Assembly: GCA_039583875.1 (NCBI GenBank)
Contig: CM077166.1
Coordinates: 93,156,094-93,220,093 of the forward strand
Length of the DNA stretch: 64,000 nucleotides
From: Platanthera guangdongensis
Lineage: Eukaryota; Streptophyta; Magnoliopsida; Asparagales; Orchidaceae
Reading direction: 5' to 3'
Each line of letters begins with the position of its first letter. Positions within the stretch are counted from its first letter, which is position 1. This document shows, in pieces, positions 1 to 8,981 of the stretch. The position numbers and the translations under genes are program-made. The notes beneath the pieces are model-generated. The model saw nothing but the letters and a program-made list of their open reading frames with translations. It had not been told where the DNA came from and searched no databases.

Positions 1-1120
1 ACCAACTTCCTTGGGCACAAAAGTCCAAGCCTTGTTATCTCTGAGAGAAGTCACCTCTTCAGCCTTGGTGTCAACCACCTCCTTGATTCTAGTGGGGTCA
101 TCACAGCCAGAAGAACCTTGCTCGACCTGAGGGCTAGGAAAGAAACATGGGACCAAGTCCGCCGTGTTCCCTTCTCTATATCGAGCTGGTGGCTTACTGA
201 TCCTCTTCGATCTCCGAAGAAACTGATCTTGGCTAACCACCTCCGCTGCTTCTGAACCAGCTCCGTTCCCGGGCAAACCTGGAACAATGCTCCCTTTGTT
301 CCCTGAACAAGACGCCTCCTTACTAGAATCAAGAGCACCTGGAGCAACGCTCCCCCTGCTACCTGAACCAGAAGACTCTCCTCTTGAACAAGAACTGCTT
401 GGAACATCGCTCCCCCTGCTTCCTGAACCGGAAGCCTCCGCCTTCGAGCCAGAAGTACCTGGAGCATCACTCCCCCTACTTCCTGACCCTGATGCCTTTG
501 CCCCGGAGCTAGAACAACCTGGAACACCTGGTGACTCAGGTAACTCCACTTCCTTAGCAGCAGCCTCCTTCAGCCCACCATCTGACCTCCTTATCTCTAG
601 CTCTACATAAGAGCTACCCCAATACGGCGTCAACTCATCGAAAACAAAGTCTCTCGACACTATGAGTTTCTTCGTCGCAGGATCCATACACCTCCATCTT
701 CTTCTCTGCTCATCATACCCAACAAAGACTAGCTTTGTTTTGAGAGCACCTGGAGAGTGTATATAGCAGGTAGATCCAAACACCCGAAGGTGCTTCACTG
801 AGGGCTTCACTCCGAACATCAGCTCATAAGGAGTCTTCACTATGATCGGATTAAGAGGCATCCGGTTGATGACATGAGCAGCACAGGCCATTCCTTCCGC
901 CCAAAGAGCCTTCAGAACGCCTTTACTCTGAAGCCAACACTTGCAGGTCTCCGTTAACCAACGGATCATCCGAGCTGCAATACTACCATGTTGTGAAGTC
1001 GGATGTCCAGTGTGAAAACTCGGTTGAGCCAAACTCACCACCGATACAACCTTGATCCTCCGGCCAAGCTGGCTCCAAGCTTCTTCTCCACAAACAAGCG
1101 CATGTTGGACTTCTTCTCAT
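1..1120 (-). pseudogene. Ty1/copia pol fragment, integrase C-terminal part to start of RT (element A)
   Basis: On the minus strand, one frame stays open from about 1020 down to base 1 (about 340 codons). It begins in the end of the integrase core (a degenerate PQ-NG-AERM-like stretch near 980), continues through the conserved copia motifs INRMPLNPI, KTPYELMFG, VFGSTCYIHSP, VFVGYDEQRR and VSRDFVFDE (about 880-625), then a Ser/Gly-rich linker, the RRSKRISKPPARY motif (about 215-180) and the start of the reverse transcriptase (NKAWTFVPKEVG at base 1). Above about 1030 the frame is shifted (the GGEF motif is in another frame), so the gene is broken. It continues beyond the left edge. This is a Ty1/copia polyprotein by motif order; the lineage was not assigned. 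In the family the product acts in virus-like particles, integrating cDNA. Confidence 0.85.
300..540 (-). repeat. 60-bp (20-residue) tandem repeat in the integrase-RT linker of element A
   Basis: Four adjacent units of about 60 bp lie end to end, each encoding a 20-residue Gly/Ser-rich unit with the pattern SGSxGSxxPGxS. The units differ by point changes but keep length and frame. They fall between the VVFDE-type end of integrase and the RSKR motif before RT. Because 60 is a multiple of three, the other frames stay open too, which produces long shadow ORFs on both strands. Confidence 0.75.
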
Positions 1121-1983
1121 AAAGTATACCCAAGTTCCTAGAATGTCATCAACCAATCAGCAGAACCTGTGCCTCCAAACTGGCCGTGACGGTCGGTCCC
1201 ACCAGAGCACAATGGACCACCGCCAATGGTGCATTACATCTGGATTGTGCTTTGTCAACTGAAGCGATAGGCTCCACTTTCGACATCCCGCACACCCCGA
1301 CCATCGCCTAGGATGACAATCTAGGCAAGCCCTCAGTCTTCTTTCCGCCATTGCTTTCAGCTTGTCCTCCCAACATGCCCCATCTTTCTCAGATAGCGGC
1401 CATCACTGGCATTCTGATCAGCTCCAGAACTTGTTTAACCCACAAGTTCTTCTCCTTCCCTACCTGAACGTTCGCCGAGACAAACAACCTTGCACTCTTT
1501 CCTGAGTGACCATGCTGCTTGCCTTATGCACCTTGTCCTTCCGTCCTCTTCCTATCACGCCTAGGAGAATCAATCTTCTTCTGATATGAATAGAGGGACC
1601 ATCATCCGCAGCAACCTTACCTCCTTCCTGAACAACCATCAAGGGATGTAAGACCTCCGCAGCTGACCGACATCCCTGATGTGGTCCAAGAGCTCCGATG
1701 AGTCACCTCTTGAGAATAGACTCCGCTTTCGCATTTGTCTCCTTCCAGCTCTCATCGCCTCAGCATGCCAGCAGTATCCTCTTGTCTTCCTGCTCCGCAT
1801 ACAACCTCCCAAAGGTCCTGCAAGAAGAAAGCTCTTCCACTTCCAGTTCACAGTTCGTCTCTGTAAGAAGATCAATTCCAAGACAACTTGCATCCTCCAC
1901 TGCCATGGTTCTACCACGGTTTCCTCTACAGAAGAGCAACACTTCCATTGAGACTGCTTGACCACTCCAACACCTCGGCTCAA
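1121..1983 (-). pseudogene. Degraded 5' internal region of element A (gag/protease remnant)
   Basis: This stretch lies between the 5' LTR (ending at 1984) and the recognisable integrase, where gag and protease belong. Only short frames remain on the minus strand and no clear zinc knuckle, protease DSG or gag motif survives. It is too short for a full copia gag-protease-integrase region, so a large internal deletion is inferred. Nothing on the plus strand looks like a gene. Confidence 0.45.
1971..1983 (-). other. Damaged primer-binding site of element A
   Basis: Next to the LTR end the minus strand reads TTGAGCCGAGGTG. The usual plant copia site is TTGGTATCAGAGCC; removing GTATCAG gives exactly TTGAGCC. 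I infer a 7-bp deletion in an initiator tRNA-Met site. Confidence 0.4.
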
Positions 1984-3828
1984 TGTTAGAATTCAACAAC
2001 CGTAGAGGACTCCCGGAACCCTGTTGAAACTCAACCAACCGGCGGAGCACACCCCACTTATATTGTTGAAATTACGTGGATCTGGATTAACAAACAGTGC
2101 TTTGACAACTTTACGCCAATGGTCACCAAACCAACACCGGGAGAGCAGAGCATTACAAAGACAAGAACAAAAAACAAGCCGTGCGAATCAATCAACAAGC
2201 CGCCGACCTACTGCTGTGGAGTCCGCTCAGTCCGCCAGGTCGCCAGACCGTAACCCAAGCCGCGCGGACTCACCCCTTATTCCAATGCTTAGCTCTTCAC
2301 TGCCGATCTGCAGGCCGCCTGACCGCGAGGTCGCCTAGCCGCCAGACCGCACAAGCTGCGTCACCGAATGGAACAGTCCGCCTGAAGCAAGCGACTTCCT
2401 GAACCCCGAACCAAGTTGCCAAAGAGAAGACCGCCTGGTCGCTATCCGCGACCTGCTGTTTACCGCCTGTTGCTTAACCACAGAGTTCGCACTGTCCCTG
2501 ACCGCAATCAGAGCCAAGTCCTGGCTTTCCAGCGCTATCTGCACAACCTGCACAGCACAACCGGGTCAACTCTCTATCCACGTGGACACCAAAGTCCAGA
2601 CTGCAGCAACTTACGCGAGCTCAATTACTGTTCACTTACTTCGGTTCAGGTTTGATTACTCCTGATGTGACATGGGTCCTATTTATAGGCAAGATGATGA
2701 GTATGGTCACCGCCCTAGCCGATAGGATCACCGCCACATCCTGCAGCAAGAACTAGTGTATCCGCCAGCCCGCGGACACACATTCCAGTTCGCCGCTCCT
2801 GTGCAGATAGCAAGTCCGCCCCAGCTTCTCCAAGGCCGGACTCCAATATCCAGCCCGCCTTGCTGCCAGAGGCCAAGCCAGGACCACCACAGCCGGGCTC
2901 CACAACAGCTGTGTCCGCCAATCTGCGGACAAGGCATCAGCCCGCAAACCCCGAGCCGTAGCCTCGCCATCAAGGCACCTGCCGAACTCAGCGGACACCC
3001 GGCTTCTGTCCGCACCTCCTGAGTCCATTGCCTCTCTCCAAGGCAACGCCGGACTCAGCGGACACGCCAATCCAGTCTGCTAACAGCAGACTCCAGTCCG
3101 CATGCACTGCAGACTTCTCCAGTCCGCATCCCTGCTGACTGCCTCAGTCCATATCCCTGAGTCCAAAACCTCATCACAAGGCTATACCGGACTCAGCGGA
3201 CTCTGGCTCCAGTCTGCACGCTCTTGCACGGGCAATCCTCCAGTCCGCATATCCCCAAGCTAGCAAACAAGGCAACAGCACTTCTACTACGCTTGGCGGA
3301 CTGAGAAAGCAGCCCGCGCTCCCCTGCACGATCTCCCCAGACTGAGCCAACCTGGACTTGGTTCAGATCACACCAAGTCCAGTCCACTGGCCACAAGGGC
3401 CAGTCTGCACTTACTAGCGGACACTGGGTCTAGCCTGCCATACCGGGCGACCTCCAGTTTCTGTCCGCACTGACCGGCGATCTCCGCGACTTCCTCTTGC
3501 CGCTTCACTAGAGCAAGACCAAGGCAACTGCCAAACCGGTCTTCCGAGCTCCAGTTCATCAGTCCTCTTCAAACCGGACTCCGCGGATAGCATTCCTATC
3601 CGCCCGGTTACTTCCTGGGAGTCAACCGCCTGCTGAGCATATAGTGGCCTGTCAGACCGCTGCTGCTGCCCGCGTAGTCCGCGCGAACAGACCGCCCAGG
3701 CCGCCACAGATCAAACCGCCTGCAACATCCCTGCCGACCTAGCAGTCCGCTAACCCTGTCCGCGTAGTCCGCGCGGATAGGTTTCCCAAGCCTTCCATTC
3801 ACCCACATTCACTTCACAGAATTCAACA
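1984..3828 (-). mobile_element. 5' LTR of element A (Ty1/copia), 1845 bp
   Basis: In minus orientation it starts TGTTGAATTCTGTG (3828 downward) and ends TTGAATTCTAACA at 1984, giving TG...CA ends with a shared TGTTGAATTCT-like terminal sequence. A TATA box (CCTATAAATAGG, minus strand) lies at 2689-2678. The long U3 (about 3800-2700) is crowded with the word AGTCCGC and its complement GCGGACT. The base after 3828 resumes element B's LTR, so A was inserted into B; the other end and the second duplication copy are left of the window. The duplication is predicted to be TGCCG (3829-3833). Confidence 0.75.
2678..2689 (-). promoter_or_regulatory. TATA box of element A LTR
   Basis: CCTATAAATAGG on the minus strand, just downstream of the AGTCCGC-rich U3. 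It would start transcription toward the internal region near 2650. Confidence 0.55.
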
Positions 3829-4210
3829 TGCCGCACTAGCAATTGCTTGTGGCATGCGTAGCGAAGAGGTGCTTTCGACCCTCATTCCACCATTCTAACC
3901 ACCTCATCTACAAGGCTACTCGTCCATCCGCCCAGCGATTCAGTGCATAGCGGGACAACTAGTCTTCCATCCCGCCTGGCGAAGCATCGCATAGCGGCGT
4001 TGTATAGGAGTAGTTGTTAGATTTTTACTTTCTTTTTTTCCGCAAATATCAAAACCCCCCTTAGTTAACTCCGACCTAAGGACTTTAATCTCAAGTCTTC
4101 CTCCAAATTAACTCCGCCTTACTGTGTTTCTTGAGAGATCGATACTTGCGAAAACTCACCCATTTTATATTACTTGTGCGACCGGTTCAATACCGTGATC
4201 TTTAGCATCA
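3829..4210 (+). repeat. 3' part of the 5' LTR of element B
   Basis: Direct repeat of about 8600-8981 with a handful of substitutions, ending TTTAGCATCA. The upstream 1.2 kb of this LTR is separated from it by element A and lies off the left edge. Confidence 0.85.
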
Positions 4211-4216
4211 AGTTTT

Positions 4217-4234
4217 TGGCGCCGTTGGCGGGGA
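4217..4234 (+). other. Primer-binding site of element B (tRNA-Asp type)
   Basis: TGGCGCCGTTGGCGGGGA, six bases after the LTR end. It matches the complement of plant tRNA-Asp 3' end (TGGCGCCGTTGCCGGGGA) at 17 of 18 bases. This site is typical of Athila-type Ty3/gypsy elements. Confidence 0.75.
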
Positions 4235-4416
4235 ACATAGTCGTGTGAGTTTCTGGAGAGGGAGACGTGAGATTGCTTTCCTTTTCCTTTGTAAATCGCT
4301 TTTTTGTTCTATTTCTGTTTTGCCTGTCTTTTTCTTGTTTGTTTTGGTAATTGTAGTAATATATTGTTGGATATAGTAATTTATACAATTTATTTTGAAT
4401 CTGCTATTTCGACACC

Positions 4417-5658
4417 ATGTGGGGATATTCGTATGCCCAATGTCATTGGTGTGGAAAGCCTTCCCACGGTAGTCATGAATGCCCTATGAGAGATATTGAG
4501 CATAAGCCTCAGCGCACAATGCATGAGATGTTGTATTCTTACAGCCCATCAAACATTGTGCCTCGAGCTTATGGTCAATCGTCCTCGCCACATACACTGT
4601 TCTCTTATTCCTCTCCGGCCCCACAAGGACCGCAATGTAATGGGAGAAAGTGTTTGTATTATCGTAGAACAGATCATGGCATGAAGGATTGTGCCGAGTA
4701 CCTCCGTGTTATGGAAGAGGATGATGAGCCGGACATCCGGATCTTCCCGACTCCTACCCTCGATGGCACACCTTCATCATCTGGTCATGTGTCCCTATCA
4801 CCTTCATTTGTTGAAGGGAATGATGTGGACACAACCATCAGATGTGTGGATGATCTAGGCTTCGACGTGGCTGAGCCCATCTCTCCTGTGCATACATCTC
4901 CAAGCGTGGAGCCGATTCTTTGTGCGGAACCTGTGCTTGACTTTTATCCAAGCAAAGTTCTTCCGCCTTTTGTGCATTCTACTTCGGTTGTCTCTGACGA
5001 CATTTTCGACGATGCAACACAAGTTGAGGCTTGTGATACATGGATTGTTTCCACTCCCATGGAGGAGGACAACCTTCATGGTGTCGAGGATTCTCCCTCG
5101 ATACCAAAGGAGGAAGTCCAACTATTGGTGGAGGCCTCTATGGATCCGGCCGAGCCTTGTAGCATTGTCGACATTGCTGACGATATTTTTCTACCTCAAC
5201 CTTTGCGGAGTGAAACCAGGATCACTCCCCCGATTATTTCTTTATGTTCTTCGTCTCTTTTATTTCTTGATCCCCTTTCCTTATCTGAGCCTATGCAGGG
5301 TGAATCTCCATGGGTAAGTTGGGTTGACGTTGAGCCTTGCACTCAGGCTGTCGATGAGTGCATCCTCTTGTGTGAGGAGGTTCCTACCTCCTTCACAGTG
5401 GAAGCCCCTTCCATCACCTTCACCCCCAGCGAACTTGTGGTGGACGAAAACTTGCTAGGCAAGGATTTGTTTTGTGGTGAGATGAGTGAGGACCAGGCCT
5501 CCTCCTCATCCTACTTCCTATTTCCTCTGACTGCGAGGAGTAGGTATGATTATTTAGGTAGAGGGGTAACTGTTTTATCACCGTATCAGTACCCGTTACT
5601 GCAACGGATAGTGGAACAGTTGCCTGTGCATTTTTCTTTTCATAGGCCCATTAGCTAG
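4417..5658 (+). CDS. Gag-like zinc-knuckle protein of non-autonomous element B, 413 aa
   Basis: The only long ORF of element B, starting at ATG 4417 about 200 bp after the primer-binding site. A CCHC zinc knuckle of the exact retroviral spacing CX2CX4HX4C lies at the very N-terminus (C9, C12, H17, C22). A second copy at about residues 79-92 keeps the spacing but has Tyr for the second Cys. The rest is acidic and rich in Asp, Glu, Ser and Pro, with no capsid, protease or RT motif. In ordinary Gag the knuckle is C-terminal after the capsid, so this protein is either a Gag that lost its capsid half or a separate RNA-binding protein of the element. The function is inferred; the frame is fully open, suggesting recent constraint. 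Confidence 0.65.
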   Translation: MWGYSYAQCHWCGKPSHGSHECPMRDIEHKPQRTMHEMLYSYSPSNIVPRAYGQSSSPHTLFSYSSPAPQGPQCNGRKCLYYRRTDHGMKDCAEYLRVMEEDDEPDIRIFPTPTLDGTPSSSGHVSLSPSFVEGNDVDTTIRCVDDLGFDVAEPISPVHTSPSVEPILCAEPVLDFYPSKVLPPFVHSTSVVSDDIFDDATQVEACDTWIVSTPMEEDNLHGVEDSPSIPKEEVQLLVEASMDPAEPCSIVDIADDIFLPQPLRSETRITPPIISLCSSSLLFLDPLSLSEPMQGESPWVSWVDVEPCTQAVDECILLCEEVPTSFTVEAPSITFTPSELVVDENLLGKDLFCGEMSEDQASSSSYFLFPLTARSRYDYLGRGVTVLSPYQYPLLQRIVEQLPVHFSFHRPIS

Positions 5659-7399
5659 AACTTTATAGAATTTAATAAGTCGTGATGGGATGACAAGTAA
5701 CCCCCATACTTATATTTAATTTTCGGTGCTTTTATTTTCAAGTCTATTTTAGTTTTAACATTTCTATTTGTATATTTTTCTTTTGTTTTTGCGGAGCTCA
5801 CCCCTGCAGGTATTCATGGCAAATCGCATTGACGAGGGTGTGATTCTTCGTATGGCGGACCTGCTTCAGGTTTCCACGCGTCTTCTGGTATGCCCACTGG
5901 TTGAGCATTGGGTAACCTCTTCCCTTAGCTCTTTATGATTTTAATTTCTATATCATATATTGTGTTGCTTAGTTTAAGTATGGGGGAGAGCCATTATTTG
6001 TTACCTATTGCACGCACACATTTCTTGTGCATAACTAGAAGCTTTTATAGATTTATTATGATTAGTTCATTGCATCAAACACCACTGCACCCACTTGAGC
6101 ACGTGCTTAGCTGTTAGTGTGCCGTGAGTTAAACTCATTTCTTCGTTAGATTTGGGAAAATTATGGTGCTGGCTTAGGATTGTGAGACAGAGTAAAATGT
6201 TGACCTTGTTGTGTTTCTAGTCAACTGCTCTCGTCTCGTGTAGAAATTCGAGTAGATTTAATTTTTCTGTATGCTTATGGTTTTATACTTTTCTATTTGC
6301 ATAAAGATCTTTTTATTCTACTCAAAAGTTGGTGAATCCGGTGTGAATCCAACGGTAGTATATGAATATGTATAGCCGTCACTAGACTTGTTTTTCTCGA
6401 GTCGGGAGGAAGGATCATCTTTCTCGGTGGCTAAGAACTTGTCCCAAGCTACTCTCTAAGAATGGGTACTTGGTTAGTCTAGCGTAAGCATGATGTAGGC
6501 CATCATTTTGGCCCAGTTGAGCTTTGTACCGTTCCTAACGTCATATCCTCGCTAGCCCCGTTGTGCCTACCCTTCTTTTGATTCAGCTCCACCTTCATTC
6601 ACCAAAGCCCCATAGCCTATCCTACTCAAACACCCAAGTCGAGTTTAATGTTTTATATTTTTCATGTTGGGATGTGATGTGGTGTTATTATTTGTGAAAA
6701 TGTGGAAGTGCTCCCAAGTTTATATCTGCTGAATTGTGAAAATAAAATGAAGAAAAAGAAAAAAAAAGAAAAATATTTACAAAGAAAAAAAAGTGAAAAG
6801 AAAAAGTTTAAATTGAAATATCGTTTTGGAAATGTGATTATATTTGGAGTAGGCGGTGCACACACCCATATGTTAAAAGTTAAGTCTGGAGGTGTGGTGT
6901 ACCTGCATATATTGTTGTTAGCGGTTGGATTCTTTTTAGGCTAGCTCATTTGGGTTAGGTGCATAGCCTTTCTTTTTTATCATTGTTTACATTACCGTAA
7001 CCCATGACCCGTGATTATTCTAAAGTCCTACGGATTTGCGCTTGAGTCTAACTAGTGTCGTGGAGAGAATGTGAATGGGCAAGCGTATGGTCCCTGACAT
7101 TGGTGGATTCCATTGGAGGTGATCCTGAGCCCCGATCTTTGGCAAAGCTCACCTTAGTGGCCTGCCTACTTTCTTCCTATGCGTGACTGGTTGATTCACC
7201 GTGATTCTATTTTTGAGTAGTAATAAAATTTTGATACGCATTATGAAAAATATAAACTATTATGCATACTTAGAAATTTTCTCTATTGTATTTTTACGCA
7301 CGCGAGCATGCGACTTTGCATGGTACTTTTTTTTTCAATTTCTTTGTTAGCTAGTAATTTTCCCTATCTAATTAGATTTTATTTGCTCGGTACGCACAA
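5659..7399 (+). other. Non-coding interior of element B
   Basis: About 1.7 kb without a convincing ORF. It holds an A-rich tract (6743-6805) and two internal sequences resembling the element's polypurine site: TTTAAGTATGGGGGAG near 5968 and GTTAAGTCTGGAGGTGTG near 6879. The rest has the look of the long 3' untranslated region of Athila-like elements. Confidence 0.55.
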
Positions 7400-7418
7400 A
7401 CAGTTAAGTCTGGGGGTG
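7400..7418 (+). other. Polypurine tract of element B
   Basis: GTTAAGTCTGGGGGTG directly before the 3' LTR start TGATGAGTCC at 7419. It would prime plus-strand DNA synthesis. Confidence 0.65.
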
Positions 7419-7685
7419 TGATGAGTCCGATTTATATAGGGTTTTTCATACTCATCTGGGCTAGTTTTCGCGCGTTTGCACTTCACTTTTAGTTCTATAT
7501 CGTTCATATTTCATCTTGTTTATATTTCCATAGGAAGTGCACACTTTGGCCCGTGTTTGTGTATTTTTGTACTTTTATTGTTTGTACTCTTTATTGTGCT
7601 CGTCTAGAATGTCTGCACATATCAGTGTTGGGTTTAGGGGTCGTGTGCGTGTTTCGGGGACATTTTGAAGCAGGAATACTGCAAA

Positions 7686-8035
7686 CGATCATCGGATATA
7701 GTGCGCACGACCACTGGTAGTGCGCCGATGATCGTGCGCAATGTACCCTGATTTCCAGAATCAGCCTGGGGCAATCACACGACCACTAGACATTATGTGC
7801 ACGACCACCGGTTGTGCGGCACTGATCGTGTGCATTAATTCCGCTTTTCCTGGAGTACTGTCTGGGGTAATCGCATGACCATTGGACATAGTGCGCACGA
7901 CCACCGGTCGTGCACCACTGCTCGTGCGTGCTATCCCGGTTCATCTTTGTAATCTGTCAGGCCAGTGCGCACGATCATTAGACATAGTGTGCACGACCAC
8001 TGGTCGTGCGCCCATGATCGTGTGCATTGTTATTT
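7686..8035 (+). repeat. Four ~96-bp units with perfect hairpins in B's U3
   Basis: Each unit has the form GACATAGTGCGCACGACC followed by ACCGGTCGTGC-like bases and ATCGTGCGC. The core GCACGACC-ACC-GGTCGTGC (near 7900) is a perfect 8-bp inverted repeat; other copies vary by one or two bases. The array ends about 10 bp before the TATA box. Confidence 0.75.
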
Positions 8036-8043
8036 CTGCTTTC

Positions 8044-8053
8044 TATAAATATA
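8044..8053 (+). promoter_or_regulatory. TATA box of element B LTR
   Basis: TATAAATATA directly after the palindromic array; the natural U3/R promoter of B. Confidence 0.65.
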
Positions 8054-8981
8054 CATGTGCCGCCATAATTCCAAAACAATGCATTGTTCCTCCACTGTTT
8101 TTGTCTCCGAGGAGGGATTCCGCCGTCCTCCTTCAATCTCCACCCTAGGGAGGTGCTCCGGGCGTGCTTTCAGCGCCAAATTTAAGCCGCAGTTTCCTCT
8201 CGGCCTCCTCTATCATCTCTGGGGCTCATTTCAAGCTTCAACGCCATAGCCATCAAGGAAAGGGAAGCTTGTAACTTTCGTCCGCTATCGTGACACGAAG
8301 AAGACGAGCCATTGGAAGGTGGTGACAGCCCTTCTCTACCACAGACGCAGTTGAGGACCGAGCTTGGACGCGGATTGACAACCCGACGATTCCAACCATG
8401 AATCCTCAGCAAGAATTCAGATTCGGTCGATCTCTTGCCTTATTCTTCCTTTATTGTTGTTTATGTGTTGTTGTAAACTTTATTTATAGGTGATGTGTGC
8501 TGATTTGTAAAACACTTTTATTAAATCATATCTTTGTGATTTGTAATTTCGTTATATTTGCTTGAGGTGCGCCATATTCCATCCTCAACCATCCACCCTT
8601 GCCGCACTAGCAATTGCTAGTGGCATGCGTAGAGAAGAGGTGCTTTCGACCCTCATTCCTCCATTCTAACCACCTCATCCACAAGCCTACTCGTCCATCC
8701 GACCAGCGATTCAGTGCATAACGGCCCGACTAGTCTTCCATCCCGCCTGGCGAAGCATCGCATAGCGGCGTTACATAAGAGTAGTTGTTAGATTTTTACT
8801 TTCTTTTTTTCTGCAATTATCAAAACCCCCCTTAGTTAACTCCGACCTAAGGACTTCAATCTCAAGTTCTCCTCAAAATTAACTCCACCTTACTGTGTTC
8901 CTTGAGAGATCGATACTTGGGAAAACTCACCCATTTTATATTACTTGTGCGACCGGTTCACCGCCATGATCTTTAGCATCA

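Larger units (their letters stand above)
3829..8981 (+). mobile_element. Element B: non-autonomous Athila-like LTR retrotransposon, 5' LTR cut by element A
   Basis: The last 382 bp of the 5' LTR (3829-4210) match the end of the full 3' LTR (7419-8981). A tRNA-Asp type primer-binding site follows the 5' LTR and a polypurine-like TCTGGGGGTGTG precedes the 3' LTR. The 3.2-kb interior has one long ORF with a zinc knuckle and no protease, RT, RNase H or integrase, so B depends on proteins from elsewhere (LARD-type element). It sits in the RT region of element C; the base after 8981 resumes C's coding sequence. Its left LTR end lies outside the window, beyond A. Confidence 0.8.
7419..8981 (+). repeat. 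3' LTR of element B, 1563 bp
   Basis: Runs from TGATGAGTCC to TTTAGCATCA. U3 contains four palindrome-bearing units of about 96 bp (7686-8035) directly upstream of a TATA box (8044-8053). The last 380 bp match the 5' LTR remnant. The next bases ACAGT (8982-8986) belong to element C and should be its duplication copy. Confidence 0.85.

Noticed and set aside
1698..2655. Plus-strand ORFs in the A internal region and LTR
   Set aside because: Opposite to the element's coding strand, without domains, and spanning the LTR boundary.
6662..6944. Lys-rich and Phe-rich ORFs around 6662-6944
   Set aside because: They cover an A-rich tract of B's non-coding interior.
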